Position numbers and translations under genes: made by a program | Part shown: in pieces, positions 48,953 through 58,795 of the stretch | Numbering within the stretch: position 1 is the stretch's first letter | Layout of the letters: every line of letters begins with the position of its first letter | DNA from: Salinibacterium amurskyense | GTDB taxonomy: Bacteria; Actinomycetota; Actinomycetes; Actinomycetales; Microbacteriaceae | Length of the DNA: 64,000 bases | NCBI RefSeq assembly: GCF_002797685.1 | Contig: NZ_PGFH01000002.1 | Span: forward strand, 558,001 to 622,000 | Reading direction: 5' to 3' | The notes under the pieces: generated by a model | Databases searched by the model: none | Seen by the model: the letters and a program-made list of their open reading frames with translations, nothing else | Told to the model about the DNA's origin: nothing

Positions 48953-50815
48953 ATGACCGCAGAATCGACCATCCCCGCAGAGCCCGAGGTTCCGGACCGT
49001 CCGACCGCTACACGCATGCTCGCACCGTGGGTCTTCTGGCCCGCAGCGGGGCTCATTATCGCGATTACCGCGTTCTCGATCATTGCTCCGAACCTCGCGA
49101 ATTCAGTGTTTAACACGCTGCAGTCCAGCGTCATCAACTCATTCAGCTGGTACTACGTGCTCATTGCAGCGTTCTTCGTTGCGTTCGCACTGTGGCTGGG
49201 CTTCAGCCGTTACGGCGACATCAAGCTCGGCAAAGATGACGATGAGCCCGAATTTTCGATGATCGCCTGGATCTCCTTCCTGTTTGCCGCGGGCATGGGA
49301 ATCGGTCTCGTCTTCTACGGCGTCGCCGAGCCCCTCAGCCATTTCGCCAACCCGCGCCCCGGGGTGAGCGGCACCGAGATCCAGCTTGCGCAGCAGGCGA
49401 TGAGCCAAACCTTCCTGCACTGGGGAGTGCACGCTTGGGCTATCTACGTCGTTGTTGGTCTCGCGCTCGCCTACGCCATCCATCGTCGCGGGCGCCCCAT
49501 CTCGATCCGCTGGACTCTGGAGCCGCTGCTCGGCAAGCGCGTTCGCGGTGGTTGGGGCAACCTCATCGACGTCATCGCGCTCGTCGGTACGGTATTCGGT
49601 GTTGCGACTTCGCTCGGTCTTGGAGTTCTTCAGATTTCTGCCGGTCTCGAAAAGACGGGGATTGCCGAGTCGAATCTCACGACTCAGATTGCCGTGATCG
49701 TCGTTATCGTTGCCTTCACGATTCTGTCGTTGGTGTCCGGCATCGGTCGCGGGATGAAGTGGCTCTCGACCACCAACCTTCTGTTGGCCGCTGTGCTCCT
49801 TGTGTTTCTTCTCATCGTGGGTCCGACCGCATTCCTGTTCCGTGAGTTCGTGCAGTCGATGGGTAACTACCTACAGAACTTCATCGGACTGAGCTTCAAC
49901 GTCAGCGCCTATGCGGGCGAAGCCGGCGAGAAGTGGCAGGCCGGTTGGACAACCTTCTACTGGGGTTGGTGGATGTCGTGGGCCCCGTTCGTCGGTGTCT
50001 TCATTGCGCGTGTGTCCAAGGGCCGCACTGTGCGCGAGTTCGTGGGCGGCGTCATGCTTGTTCCCACCGTGCTCACGTTCCTCTGGTTCAGTGTTCTTGG
50101 CGGCAACGCGATCTACCGTGAGCTCTACGGTCAGGGCGGGCTTGTTGCTGCCGATGGATCGGTGGATGCTGATTCCGCTCTCTTCGATCTGCTCGCCGGT
50201 CTCCCGGCAGGCACCGCTCTCACGTTCGGAGCCATCCTGCTGATCGGAATCTTCTTCGTCACCTCAGCCGATTCCGGCGCGCTCGTGATGTCGATGATCG
50301 CCACCGGTGGCTCTGCAGAACCGCTCAAGCGCATCCGCGTTTTCTTCGCACTATTGGCGTCGTTCTTGGCTATCGCGCTGTTGGTCACGGGTGGGCTTCA
50401 AACCCTGCAGACTGCAGCAATTCTCTCGGCGCTGCCCTTCAGTGTGGTGATGCTAATGATGTGTGCGGCGACCGTAACGGCGTTCAGTCGAGAGCGGCGA
50501 GCGTACGACCGGGCCCAGCGGGCTCAGTTCGTGGATCACATCGGAACGTTCTACGGCCTTGAGGTCGAAGAGCCGCTGTTACGAGACACTGTGCACCCGC
50601 TTCGCGCTGCGCTCGATCGTCTTCGCAAGAAGGCCGCGAAGTCGGGCGGCGGAATCTCGCAGGTCACAGAAGATGCGATTCTGGCTGACACCGGCTTGGT
50701 CTCGCCCGACAACATCGCCCAGGCCGATGCGATTGTCGAAGACGAAGTGGCGAGGCTCCAGGCTTTGCAATCGGAGCTGCGGTCCAAACTCCCGCGCGAC
50801 ACCTCTTCCGAATAG
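48953..50815 (+). CDS. BCCT family transporter, probable Na+/glycine betaine symporter (BetP-like)
   Basis: 620 residues, 12 membrane segments. The glycine stretch AAGMGIGLVFYG near residue 113 is of the MGIG type found in Na+-coupled betaine carriers. Aromatic-box residues are present: HWGVHAWAIY near 156-165 and YWGWWMSWAPFVG near 337-348. The long C-terminal tail (from about 525) is charged and rich in Arg/Lys and acids, as in osmosensing BetP. It would take up betaine as osmoprotectant. ATG start with a GGAGAT site. A strong terminator follows the stop codon. Confidence 0.93.
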   Translation: MTAESTIPAEPEVPDRPTATRMLAPWVFWPAAGLIIAITAFSIIAPNLANSVFNTLQSSVINSFSWYYVLIAAFFVAFALWLGFSRYGDIKLGKDDDEPEFSMIAWISFLFAAGMGIGLVFYGVAEPLSHFANPRPGVSGTEIQLAQQAMSQTFLHWGVHAWAIYVVVGLALAYAIHRRGRPISIRWTLEPLLGKRVRGGWGNLIDVIALVGTVFGVATSLGLGVLQISAGLEKTGIAESNLTTQIAVIVVIVAFTILSLVSGIGRGMKWLSTTNLLLAAVLLVFLLIVGPTAFLFREFVQSMGNYLQNFIGLSFNVSAYAGEAGEKWQAGWTTFYWGWWMSWAPFVGVFIARVSKGRTVREFVGGVMLVPTVLTFLWFSVLGGNAIYRELYGQGGLVAADGSVDADSALFDLLAGLPAGTALTFGAILLIGIFFVTSADSGALVMSMIATGGSAEPLKRIRVFFALLASFLAIALLVTGGLQTLQTAAILSALPFSVVMLMMCAATVTAFSRERRAYDRAQRAQFVDHIGTFYGLEVEEPLLRDTVHPLRAALDRLRKKAAKSGGGISQVTEDAILADTGLVSPDNIAQADAIVEDEVARLQALQSELRSKLPRDTSSE

Positions 50816-50821
50816 TGGGTG

Positions 50822-50858
50822 GCGAGCGGCCGGAGCCGATCCTGGCCGCTCGCTTTCT
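50822..50858 (+). terminator. Rho-independent terminator after the BCCT transporter
   Basis: 10-bp perfect GC-rich stem GCGAGCGGCC/GGCCGCTCGC with a 12-nt loop followed by TTTCTC, 6 nt after the stop codon. It separates the transporter from the pilin genes. Confidence 0.8.
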
Positions 50859-50908
50859 CGCTGTGGAAAGTCTTCACGCACATTTGTGTTTCGCTCAATG
50901 ATTGCAGA

Positions 50909-51106
50909 GTGAAATCATCTCAATTGCTTCTGAAGAGCGGGCTTACCCGAGGCACCCGATCGCTCACCTCAGAGCGAGGAGACGTGCCGGGCTGGGTGCT
51001 GATTACGTTGATGACCGCAGGTTTGGTCATCATCATTTGGGGCCTCGCGGGCCCAGCGCTCAGCTCGGTTTTCCAACAGGCTATTGATCGCGTCACCGGC
51101 TTCTAA
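50909..51106 (+). CDS. Flp pilin-like small membrane protein
   Basis: 65 residues: a short basic N-terminus, SERGDVPGW just before one hydrophobic helix (VLITLMTAGLVIIIWGLAGPAL), and a short C-terminal tail. The small size and the charged residues next to the helix, with ERG in place of the usual GxxxxE, fit an Flp pilin of the actinobacterial type (position of DUF4244). The start is a GTG at 50909. Its stop codon overlaps the ATG of the TadE gene, so it is the first gene of the pilin operon. Confidence 0.65.
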   Translation: MKSSQLLLKSGLTRGTRSLTSERGDVPGWVLITLMTAGLVIIIWGLAGPALSSVFQQAIDRVTGF

Positions 51107-51519
51107 TGCGAGCGCGGTGGCGCCAGAGGGTGCGCCGGCTGCACGCTGATCAGTCCGGTTCGGCGGTCGTCGAGTTCGTTCTCGTCTCAGCGTTGCTGAC
51201 GGTGTTGACGCTCAGTGTTATTCAACTGGCGCTGGCCCTCCACATCCGCAATACAGTTCTGGATGCCGCGGCAGAGGGTGCGCGTTATGCCTCCCTGGCC
51301 GACACATCGTTGGGTGATGGCGTGACTCGCACTCGTGACCTCATCTCTACGGCGCTGTCTCCCGGCTATGCGTCGGATGTCAGCGCCGCCACCACAACTC
51401 ACCTCGGGCAGCCCGCGGTCATCATCACCGTCAACACTCCACTGCCGCTCATTGGTTTAGTCGGTATCGAAAATGGGTTGGAGGTGTCAGCTCATGCAGC
51501 TATCGAACAGGTTCGCTAG
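51106..51519 (+). CDS. TadE-family pseudopilin
   Basis: 137 residues. The TadE motif is ADQSGSAVVEFVLVSALLTVLTLSVIQLALALHIRNTVLDAAAEGAR: a Gly-Ser-Ala-Val-Val-Glu processing-type motif directly before a hydrophobic helix, then AAAEGAR. TadE pseudopilins are processed by the prepilin peptidase and incorporated in or needed for Flp pili. It overlaps the Flp-like gene by 1 nt and the next TadE-like gene by 26 nt. Genes of the pilus motor lie 12 kb upstream. Confidence 0.88.
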   Translation: MRARWRQRVRRLHADQSGSAVVEFVLVSALLTVLTLSVIQLALALHIRNTVLDAAAEGARYASLADTSLGDGVTRTRDLISTALSPGYASDVSAATTTHLGQPAVIITVNTPLPLIGLVGIENGLEVSAHAAIEQVR

Positions 51520-51946
51520 CGAGCGCGGCTCGGCATCGCTCGAGTTCATCACGGTGGGTCTCGTGATGCTGGTGCCGCTCGTCTATCTCGTGCTCACCAT
51601 GTCTTCGATTCAGGCGGGAGCTCTGGCGGCAGAGGGGGCCGCCCGGCAAGCTGCCCGAGTCTTCGTGCAGGCGCAGACTCTCGAGCAAGCGAATGCGGCG
51701 GCGTCGAGCGCGGTGCAGTTCGCCCTCGACAATCACGGTGTTGATGCCTCCGATGCTGCGGTCACTATCACGTGCGCACCCGACCCCGGCGACTGCCTCG
51801 CGCGTAAGGGCTTCGTCACCGTGCAGGTCGCGATCGCGGTTGATCTCCCGCTGGCCCCGCCCGTGCTCACCGGCAACTTCCCGCTTCAGGTTCCGCTGGA
51901 TGCCGCCGCGACTCAGCAGGTCTCTCAATTCGCGGGGTCTCGGTAA
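51494..51946 (+). CDS. TadE/TadF-like pilus protein
   Basis: 150 residues. ERGSASLEFITVGLVMLVPLVYLVLTMSSIQAGALAAEGAARQAARVFV is a second TadE-type motif, and two cysteines occur in TCAPDPGDCL. The ATG at 51494 is preferred because GGAGGT lies 8 nt upstream; an ATG at 51473 is also in frame. Its stop codon overlaps the ATG of the TadG-like gene, so four pilin genes form a tightly coupled operon. Confidence 0.82.
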   Translation: MQLSNRFASERGSASLEFITVGLVMLVPLVYLVLTMSSIQAGALAAEGAARQAARVFVQAQTLEQANAAASSAVQFALDNHGVDASDAAVTITCAPDPGDCLARKGFVTVQVAIAVDLPLAPPVLTGNFPLQVPLDAAATQQVSQFAGSR

Positions 51947-52389
51947 TGAACACGTCGCCACGAATACGCGACGACGACGGCTCGGCGCTCGTTCTCACGA
52001 TCTTCTACGGCTTCCTTTCCCTTGTTCTCATCTTTCTCGTTGTCGCGGCAACGTCGCTGTATCTCGAACGCAAACGGCTGTTCAGCCTCGCGGATGGCGC
52101 GGCTCTCGTGGGCGCAGAATCCTACGATCTCGACGATGTCGTGCGCACACCGCAGGGCTTTCGGCCTCAGCTCGAGCCAGCGAAGGTAGCGAGTGCGGTG
52201 GGGGAGTATTTGGCCGCAGCGCCCACTGCCGAGTTCGAAGGACTCAGTGTGGAGCAGGCGACGAGTCTCGACGCCTCGAGCGCGACGGTGTCGTTGTCGG
52301 CCTATTGGCGGCCTCCCTTCGTATCGCTGCTCGTTCCGGAGGGCGTGCGCATTGAAGTGACGGCGAGCGCCCGCTCAATTTTTTCGTAG
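51946..52389 (+). CDS. TadG-like pilus assembly protein (N-terminal Flp/TadG domain)
   Basis: 147 residues. DDDGSALVLTIFYGFLSLVLIFLVVAATSLYLERKRLFSLADGAALVGAES is the putative Flp pilus-assembly TadG-like N-terminal pattern (one membrane helix, then a conserved ADGAALVGA). The larger von Willebrand domain of true TadG is absent, as in the short actinobacterial versions. Last gene of the pilin operon. Confidence 0.82.
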   Translation: MNTSPRIRDDDGSALVLTIFYGFLSLVLIFLVVAATSLYLERKRLFSLADGAALVGAESYDLDDVVRTPQGFRPQLEPAKVASAVGEYLAAAPTAEFEGLSVEQATSLDASSATVSLSAYWRPPFVSLLVPEGVRIEVTASARSIFS

Positions 52390-52551
52390 CTCTACTCAGC
52401 GCGCGCTCGGCCAACGTAGGGGTTGCGTGAGGGTGGCGTGCGGTAACCGCAAGAGTGGCGGTCGAGTTCTGTCCAGCCAACAGTGAGCTTGGCTCCGTAG
52501 CGTTGAAGATGCACCCCTCGCGGGTGCGCCACCGAAGCAAAGGAGTTAGCC

Positions 52552-53205
52552 ATGAAACGTATCGCTATCGTCGGAGGTCACGGCAAGATCGCCCTGAGCC
52601 TGGCCCAACTTCTCACCTCACGCGGGCACCACGTGCACTCGCTCATCCGCAAACCGGAGCAGGAAGCTGACATCAGCGCTACCGGTGCAATGCCGGTCAT
52701 TGCCGACGTCGAGCAGTTGAGTGCCGAAGAGTTGTCCGAGATTTTCACCGGCCATGACGCGGTTGTCTTCTCTGCGGGTGCTGGCGGCGGCAGTGCCGAA
52801 CGCACCTATTCTGTCGACCGCGATGCGGCCATCCGAACCATGGATGCCGCGGCTCACGCCGGTGTCATGCGTTACGTCATGGTTTCCTACAAGGGCGCTG
52901 GTTTCGACCACGGTGTTCCTGAAGACAACGATTTCTTCGCGTATGCCGAGGCTAAGGCGGCGGCCGACGATCACCTCCGCAAGGGTCCGCTGCACTACAC
53001 AATCGTTGGCCCGGGTTCCCTCTCGAGCGAACCCGCTTCGGGATCGATTGGCCTCGGAGACGAAGCCAACGATGAGCACACGAGCCGCGACAACGTTGCT
53101 CGCGTTCTTGCCGAAGTGATTGACGCCGACAACACCATCGGTCAGACGATCGAGTTCACCGATGGCTCAACGCAGATTTCGGATGCGATCGCCGCTATTC
53201 GCTAG
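52552..53205 (+). CDS. NAD(P)-binding SDR family oxidoreductase (atypical, YwnB-like)
   Basis: 217 residues. Rossmann N-terminus IAIVGGHGKIALSLAQLLTSRGHHV; VVFSAGAGGGS; YVMVSYKGA; YAEAKAAADDHLRKGPLHYTIVGPGSL with the YxxxK-like pattern (YAEAK). These small atypical SDRs act as NAD(P)H-binding reductases or redox sensors; substrate unknown. ATG start after AAAGGAG. Its 3' end overlaps that of the convergent LysE gene by 11 nt. Confidence 0.9.
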   Translation: MKRIAIVGGHGKIALSLAQLLTSRGHHVHSLIRKPEQEADISATGAMPVIADVEQLSAEELSEIFTGHDAVVFSAGAGGGSAERTYSVDRDAAIRTMDAAAHAGVMRYVMVSYKGAGFDHGVPEDNDFFAYAEAKAAADDHLRKGPLHYTIVGPGSLSSEPASGSIGLGDEANDEHTSRDNVARVLAEVIDADNTIGQTIEFTDGSTQISDAIAAIR

Positions 53206-53842
53206 CGTGCGGAATGAACAGTGATCCCACTCCCAGCGCGATCAGGGCTATGCCGCCGATCGCGCTGAGGGTGGTGATTCGCTGAGGGGAGCGAGCGAAC
53301 CAATCGCGCGCAAACCCCGCGGCAACTGCCCATGAGGTGTCCGACACGACAGCAATAGCCATGAACAGCAGGCCGAGCACAAGCAGTTGAACTTGCACCC
53401 CGCCGGCTCCGAAGCTCACGAACTGCGGCAGCACCGCCACGAAGAACACGGTGGCTTTCGGGTTCGTGATGCCCACGACAAAACCCTGGCGGAAGATTCG
53501 CCAGCGTGATCGCACGCGGGGAGCCGCGGCATCCGTCGCGGTGTGGTCGTTACGGTGTCGAATCGCCTGTACTCCCAAATAGATCAGATAGGCGGCGCCT
53601 AGGTATTTGACGATCGTGAAGGCGACCACCGACTGAGCAATAACGGTTCCGACACCGAAGGCGACAGCGAACACCAGAACGACGCCACCGGTGGCGTTGC
53701 CGAGCGAACTGATGATGCCGCCCATCTTGCCGAGCGAAAGCGACCGGCCGATGAGAAAGAGCACACTTGGGCCGGGGATCAGAATGATTGGGAGTGCCAC
53801 CAGCACGAACGCGATGAGGTTGCTGGTGGGGATAGCGGTCAC
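53195..53842 (-). CDS. LysE family amino acid exporter
   Basis: 215 residues, six membrane segments. LysE/RhtB signature: LIAFVLVALPIILIPGPSVLFLIGRSLSLGKMGGIISSLGNATG, then KYLGAAYLIYLGVQAIR and RQGFVVGITNPKATVFFVAVLPQF. It exports amino acids or related compounds. The GTG at 53842 begins right before the first conserved helix and lies 5 nt after the stop of the MFS gene; the frame open to 54136 lies inside the MFS gene. The two transporters are thus co-transcribed. Confidence 0.92.
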   Translation of the reverse strand: MTAIPTSNLIAFVLVALPIILIPGPSVLFLIGRSLSLGKMGGIISSLGNATGGVVLVFAVAFGVGTVIAQSVVAFTIVKYLGAAYLIYLGVQAIRHRNDHTATDAAAPRVRSRWRIFRQGFVVGITNPKATVFFVAVLPQFVSFGAGGVQVQLLVLGLLFMAIAVVSDTSWAVAAGFARDWFARSPQRITTLSAIGGIALIALGVGSLFIPHASE

Positions 53843-53847
53843 GGTGG

Positions 53848-55104
53848 CTACCGCTGAGGTTTCTGGATGTAGCGGGGCACGTAGCGCAGCATGATCCCGG
53901 CGCCGACGAGGCCAAGAATTCCAATCGCTCCGGCCGCGACTGAGATTGACGCGACTGCGGTAATCCCCGCAATAAGCAGCGGTGATGCTGCCTGCCCAAC
54001 GCCACCCGTGAAGCGCCACGCGCCAAGGAATGGAGCGGGGTTGGCCGGGGGAGCGAGGTCTGCGCCGAGCGTCATGAGAATTCCGCTGCCGAGGCCGTTC
54101 GCGAGCGAGAGGAACATCGCGGCGAAAATGAACCACGCGGTGTTCGCGCTCACATCGTGAGTGACCGAGAGCACGAGGTGCCCGAGTCCGAGGCCAACGA
54201 GCGAGGGCACTGCTGTCCAGAGGCGGCCGAAGCGGTCCATGATTTGGCCACCGGTATAGAAGAGTGCGAAGTCCACGGCGCCGGCGATACCGATGATGAT
54301 CGCCGTGTTGGTGTCGGCGAGGCCGATGCTCACGGCCCAGAGCGGCAAGATCACTTGGCGGCTCGCGCGCATCGCGCCGATCACAGCGGCACCGAGGCCG
54401 AGGCGCGAGAGCAGGGCGCGGTTACGGCGAACTGTTGCGAAGAGACCGTGTGATTCCTTCTCAACGAGCGCCTCGCCATCCCGCAGCACACGGTTATTGA
54501 CGCGCGTGGTGTGCACGGCGCCAAAGGTTGTTGCGGGGTCGGGCAAGAGGAGCAGTACTGCGGCGGCAGCGATAGCGGCCACCACGTGAATCCAGAATGC
54601 AGCAAACACTGTGCCGGTCAGATGGATGACGCCGGCCGAAATGAACGGACCGATGAAGACGCCGAGGCGGAAAGTTCCGCCCAGCGTCGAGAGCGCACGG
54701 GCGCGATACGAGACCGGAACGAAGCTCGTCAGGAAGGCATGCCGCGCGAGGGCGAACACGGCGGCGGCAAGGCCGAGCAGCAGCACGCCGAAGCCGAGCG
54801 CCACGGGGTTGGGCGCAAGAATCGCAATCACGACTCCGATGATCGAGAGTGCGCTCGCGCCGATCATGGCCGGTCGTTCGCCAATGCGGGAGATGAGCCA
54901 TCCGCTCGGGATGTTGCCGAAGAGTTCGCCAATGGTCAGCACCGCCGCCACCAGACCAGCAATCGCGAGCGTCGCTCCCAAGCTGTCTGCGGCAATCGGA
55001 ATCAGCGGGATAATCGCGCCCTCACCGATAGAAAACAGCAGCGTCGGCAAAAGAACGGGCAGTCCGATCGAACGCCAGCTAAAGGGTTGTTCTGTTGTGC
55101 TCAT
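53848..55104 (-). CDS. MFS transporter
   Basis: 418 residues, 12 membrane segments. Major facilitator features: [20 protein letters not shown], the loop 2-3 region [17 protein letters not shown], and a second half beginning after a charged central loop ([26 protein letters not shown]). Drug or metabolite efflux is likely but the substrate is unknown. ATG start with TACGAT 8 nt upstream, so it may be leaderless. It is divergent from prfB and leads into the LysE gene. Confidence 0.9.
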   Translation of the reverse strand: MSTTEQPFSWRSIGLPVLLPTLLFSIGEGAIIPLIPIAADSLGATLAIAGLVAAVLTIGELFGNIPSGWLISRIGERPAMIGASALSIIGVVIAILAPNPVALGFGVLLLGLAAAVFALARHAFLTSFVPVSYRARALSTLGGTFRLGVFIGPFISAGVIHLTGTVFAAFWIHVVAAIAAAAVLLLLPDPATTFGAVHTTRVNNRVLRDGEALVEKESHGLFATVRRNRALLSRLGLGAAVIGAMRASRQVILPLWAVSIGLADTNTAIIIGIAGAVDFALFYTGGQIMDRFGRLWTAVPSLVGLGLGHLVLSVTHDVSANTAWFIFAAMFLSLANGLGSGILMTLGADLAPPANPAPFLGAWRFTGGVGQAASPLLIAGITAVASISVAAGAIGILGLVGAGIMLRYVPRYIQKPQR

Positions 55105-55112
55105 CGCCCTCA

Positions 55113-55118
55113 ATCGTA
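55113..55118 (-). promoter_or_regulatory. -10 box (TACGAT) of the MFS gene
   Basis: TACGAT followed by 8 nt and the ATG at 55104, a leaderless or near-leaderless arrangement. Confidence 0.4.
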
Positions 55119-55202
55119 GGGCGTGAGCGTGCATCTCCGAGCATCGCTCGCTGGTGCAGAACCACGTGCCGGTCAGCCTTCGCGGGTAGTCTGGTGAGCG
55201 AC

Positions 55203-56309
55203 ATGGATGAACTGGACTTTTCTGACGACATCGCGGCTCTGCGTTCCACTTTTGCGGACATTAGCCAGGTAGTCGACCCTGACCGCCTCGAGTCGGAGAT
55301 CGCACGCCTCAGCGAAGCAGCCGGTGCCCCCGATCTGTGGGACGACACCGACAAGGCGCAGAAGGTTACGAGCGACCTCAGCCACCGTCAGGCCGAGCTC
55401 GCCAAGATCAACTCCATCTCCAACCGCCTTGACGACCTCGAGATCATGGTCGAACTCGCGAATGAAGAAAATGACGAACAGGCTGCAGCGGATGCTCGTA
55501 CCGAGCTCGCTGGCATCCGTAAGACTCTCGGCGACCTCGAGGTGCAAACTCTCTTGAACGGCGAGTTTGACCAGCGGCCTGCCGTCATCACTATTCGCGC
55601 CGGGGCCGGAGGCGTCGACGCCGCCGACTTTGCCGACATGCTGTTCCGCATGTACCTGCGCTACGCCGAGCAGCACTCGTACCCCACGCGCGTGCTCGAC
55701 ACGAGCTACGCCGAAGAAGCGGGCATCAAGTCGGCAACCTTCGAGGTTGACGCCCCGTTCGCGTTCGGAACGCTCAGTGTCGAAGCTGGCACGCATCGCC
55801 TCGTGCGCATGAGCCCCTTCAACTCGGCGGGCAAGCGCCAGACCAGCTTTGCTGCGGTTGAAGTTGTTCCACTTATTGAGACGACGGATGTTGTCGAAGT
55901 TCCCGAGAACGACATCCGCGTCGATGTCTTCCGTTCTTCCGGCCCCGGTGGCCAGTCGGTGAACACGACAGACTCCGCGGTGCGCATCACTCACTTGCCG
56001 ACCGGCATCGTGGTGAGTTGTCAGAACGAGAAGAGCCAGATTCAGAACCGTGCGGCCGCTATGCGCGTGCTGCAGTCGCGTTTGCTCCTCTTGCAGCGTG
56101 AGCAAGAGGCCGCCACGAAAAAGGAAATCGCGGGTGTCATCACCGCGAGCTGGGGCGACCAGATGCGCAGCTACGTTTTGGCGCCGTACCAAATGGTGAA
56201 AGACCTCCGCACCGAGTACGAGGTCAACAATCCTTCGAACGTGTTTGACGGCGATCTCGACGGCTTCATCTCGGCAGGAATCAAGTGGCGCAAACGCGTC
56301 ATCGACTAA
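55203..56309 (+). CDS. prfB: Peptide chain release factor 2
   Basis: 368 residues. Recognizes UGA and UAA stop codons: the anticodon-like tripeptide SPF occurs in [15 protein letters not shown], and the catalytic GGQ in [23 protein letters not shown]. The reading frame is continuous from the ATG at 55203, so there is no +1 programmed frameshift of the kind controlling RF2 in E. coli. First gene of prfB-ftsE-ftsX-smpB, a conserved actinobacterial order. Confidence 0.97.
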   Translation: MDELDFSDDIAALRSTFADISQVVDPDRLESEIARLSEAAGAPDLWDDTDKAQKVTSDLSHRQAELAKINSISNRLDDLEIMVELANEENDEQAAADARTELAGIRKTLGDLEVQTLLNGEFDQRPAVITIRAGAGGVDAADFADMLFRMYLRYAEQHSYPTRVLDTSYAEEAGIKSATFEVDAPFAFGTLSVEAGTHRLVRMSPFNSAGKRQTSFAAVEVVPLIETTDVVEVPENDIRVDVFRSSGPGGQSVNTTDSAVRITHLPTGIVVSCQNEKSQIQNRAAAMRVLQSRLLLLQREQEAATKKEIAGVITASWGDQMRSYVLAPYQMVKDLRTEYEVNNPSNVFDGDLDGFISAGIKWRKRVID

Positions 56310-56414
56310 GACCTCTGTGGGCTGACTGTGCCCTGAACTGGGCCACCCTGTGAGTCCGGGCCTGCGGTGCGTCGCTGCCGCGTTCTGGAGCACTGCTCCT
56401 TAGGCTGGCTCCAA

Positions 56415-57227
56415 ATGATTCGTTTTGATTCTGTTTCGAAGTCGTATCCGGGCACGACACGACCGGCGCTGAACTCTGTTGACCTTGAAATCCTCAAGGG
56501 CGAGTTCGTGTTCCTTGTTGGCGCATCCGGCTCGGGTAAGTCGAGCTTTTTGCGTTTGATCCTCAAGGAGGAGAACCCCTCGAAGGGTTCCATCCATGTG
56601 CTCGGTCAGCACCTGAACACTCTGTCGAGCCGCAAGGTGCCGTATTTCCGTCGCAATTTGGGAGTTGTTTTTCAGGACTTCCGTCTGCTGCCGAACAAGA
56701 CGGTCTTCGACAATGTTGCCTTCACGCTGCAGGTCATCGGTAAGAGCCGTGGTTTCATCCAAGAGGCTGTTCCGGATGCTCTCAAAATGGTTGGTCTTGC
56801 TGGCAAGTCAAACCGCTTCCCTCACGAACTTTCGGGTGGTGAGCAGCAGCGCGTCGCGATCGCCCGCGCTGTCGTAAACAAGCCCGCCATCATGCTCGCC
56901 GATGAGCCGACAGGAAACCTTGACCCGGCTACTGCTGCGGGCATCATGACTCTTCTCGAGCGAATCAACCTCGGCGGCACTACCGTCTTGATGGCAACCC
57001 ACGATGCTGGCATCGTCGACCAAATGAAGCGCCGCGTTATCGAGCTCATCGGCGGCCAGATTGTGCGTGACGAGCTGCAGGGTGGGTACCAAACGCAGGC
57101 GGTTCCTACTCAGGGGCGAGTTCCGCATCCCGCCGCGAGCAAGCCGGCTTCCGCCACGACCACGCAGGCCCCGCCGCAGCGTCCTACCGTGCAGTCGTCT
57201 TCGCAGGGTGAGGGGCTCGACGCATGA
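56415..57227 (+). CDS. ftsE: Cell division ATP-binding protein FtsE
   Basis: 270 residues. Walker [17 protein letters not shown], the FtsE-typical Q-loop [26 protein letters not shown], signature [14 protein letters not shown], Walker [14 protein letters not shown]. The C-terminus has an extra Pro/Ala/Thr/Gln-rich tail of about 40 residues. With FtsX it forms a septal complex that activates peptidoglycan hydrolases (RipC-type NlpC/P60 proteins in actinobacteria). ATG 56415 directly precedes the conserved [12 protein letters not shown]. No good ribosome-binding site is visible. Confidence 0.97.
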   Translation: MIRFDSVSKSYPGTTRPALNSVDLEILKGEFVFLVGASGSGKSSFLRLILKEENPSKGSIHVLGQHLNTLSSRKVPYFRRNLGVVFQDFRLLPNKTVFDNVAFTLQVIGKSRGFIQEAVPDALKMVGLAGKSNRFPHELSGGEQQRVAIARAVVNKPAIMLADEPTGNLDPATAAGIMTLLERINLGGTTVLMATHDAGIVDQMKRRVIELIGGQIVRDELQGGYQTQAVPTQGRVPHPAASKPASATTTQAPPQRPTVQSSSQGEGLDA

Positions 57228-58141
57228 GGCTCGGTCTGATTCTCGGAGAGGTCGGCAGCGGGCTCCGTCGCAACCTCTCGATGGTGGTCTCCGTCGTTCT
57301 GGTGACCTTCATTTCGCTGACGTTTGTCGGCGCATCCATTCTTTTGCAGATGCAGATCGGCCAGATGAAGGGCTACTGGTACGACCGGGCCCAGGTCGCG
57401 GTGTACATGTGTACCGAAATCGACACCACCGGCAACTGCACCCTGGCCGAAGCTACGGAAGACCAGATTGCGGCGGTTCAGCAGCAGCTCGATTCGCCAA
57501 CGCTCGCGCCGTACATCAACGAAGTGCAGTTCGAGACGCACGAGCAAGCGTACGAAAACTTCAAGGAACAGTTCGCGGATACGACCTTCGAGGGCATCAT
57601 CACGCCGGAGTCTTTGAACGAGAGCTTCCGGGTGAACCTTGTCGATCCGGAACAGGCGGATGTGCTCATCGAGAGCTTGTCAGGCTTGGCTGGGGTCGAG
57701 AGCGTGGAAGATCAACGCGCCTACCTTGAGCCCATCTTCGCGATTTTGAACGCGGCCAGTTACACCGCGATCGGTGTCGCCGGGCTCATGCTCGTCGCTG
57801 CGGTACTTCTCATTGCGACCACAATTCGACTCAGTGCCTTCTCGCGAAGGCGAGAGCTCGGCATCATGAGGCTGGTGGGGGCATCAAACCGGTTCATTCA
57901 AACGCCGTTCATTCTCGAGGGAGTGTTCGCGTCGTTGATCGGTTCAGTGCTCGCCGGTGGTGCGATCGTCGCGATCGTTCAGTTCTTCGTTCGCGGCTAC
58001 TTGGCCTCGACATTGCCCGTCAATACGAGCTTGTTGGGAATGGAAGAAGCGCTCCTCGTTGTTCCGATTCTCATCGCGGTGGGTGCCGGGCTTGCCGCCA
58101 TCTCGGCGGGCGTCGCCATCAGCCGGTACTTGAAGGTATAG
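57224..58141 (+). CDS. ftsX: Cell division protein FtsX
   Basis: 305 residues. Four membrane segments: one near the N-terminus ([21 protein letters not shown]), a large extracytoplasmic domain (about 45-170) with two cysteines ([13 protein letters not shown]), and three at the C-terminus, including the conserved [23 protein letters not shown]. The ectodomain contacts the hydrolase partner. It is coupled to ftsE by a 4-nt overlap. Confidence 0.97.
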   Translation: MRLGLILGEVGSGLRRNLSMVVSVVLVTFISLTFVGASILLQMQIGQMKGYWYDRAQVAVYMCTEIDTTGNCTLAEATEDQIAAVQQQLDSPTLAPYINEVQFETHEQAYENFKEQFADTTFEGIITPESLNESFRVNLVDPEQADVLIESLSGLAGVESVEDQRAYLEPIFAILNAASYTAIGVAGLMLVAAVLLIATTIRLSAFSRRRELGIMRLVGASNRFIQTPFILEGVFASLIGSVLAGGAIVAIVQFFVRGYLASTLPVNTSLLGMEEALLVVPILIAVGAGLAAISAGVAISRYLKV

Positions 58142-58252
58142 GTCGCTACCTCTAGGTGTAGCCGCGGGGGCACTCTCGCGCTAAACTGGTCTGCTGCACT
58201 GTCGGCACTCGCCGCAGTCGCGTGGCATCCGTATTTGAGAGAGAAGTGAACC

Positions 58253-58732
58253 ATGCCCAAGGAAAGTGAGCGGAAGGTTGTTGCCAGCAACCGCAAGGCC
58301 CGCCACGATTACAGCATCGAAGACACCTATGAGGCTGGTCTTGTGCTGTCGGGCACGGAGGTCAAGTCTCTTCGGCTAGGGCGCGCCAGTCTCATCGATG
58401 GCTATGGCTTTATCGATGATCACTCCGAAGCGTGGCTGGATGCCGTGCACATTCCGGAATTCTTCCAAGCATCGTGGACCAACCATCCTCCACGTCGCAA
58501 GCGCAAAATGTTGCTGCACAAAGAGCAGATCCTAAAGATCCACAACAAGATCAAGCAGGGTGGTTACACGCTCGTGCCGCTATCCATCTACTTCTTGGAT
58601 GGCCGGGCCAAGGTTGAGCTTGCTGTTGCGAAGGGCAAGCGAGAGTACGACAAGCGCCAGACGCTGCGTGAGCGCCAAGATAAGCGCGAGTCAGATCGTG
58701 CCATGGCGGCTCGCAAGAACATGGGCGAGTAG
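58253..58732 (+). CDS. smpB: SsrA-binding protein SmpB
   Basis: 159 residues. Required for trans-translation: it delivers tmRNA to stalled ribosomes. Visible: VASNRKARHDYSIEDTYEAGLVLSGTEVKSLRLGRASL, the RNA-binding LLHKEQILKI, and the C-terminal basic helix KGKREYDKRQTLRERQDKRE that enters the mRNA channel. ATG start with GAGAGAGAAG upstream. The tmRNA gene lies 1.2 kb downstream on the same strand. Confidence 0.97.
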   Translation: MPKESERKVVASNRKARHDYSIEDTYEAGLVLSGTEVKSLRLGRASLIDGYGFIDDHSEAWLDAVHIPEFFQASWTNHPPRRKRKMLLHKEQILKIHNKIKQGGYTLVPLSIYFLDGRAKVELAVAKGKREYDKRQTLRERQDKRESDRAMAARKNMGE

Positions 58733-58795
58733 CGGGGTCTCTCTCGCTGGCTCGCTGCCTTTCTGTCGCGCTGTCTCACGACAACGCGTTCTCGT

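Noticed and set aside
55203-55300. Possible programmed +1 frameshift in prfB
   Set aside because: The frame is continuous from the ATG and no in-frame UGA with a CUU slippery site is found near codon 25.
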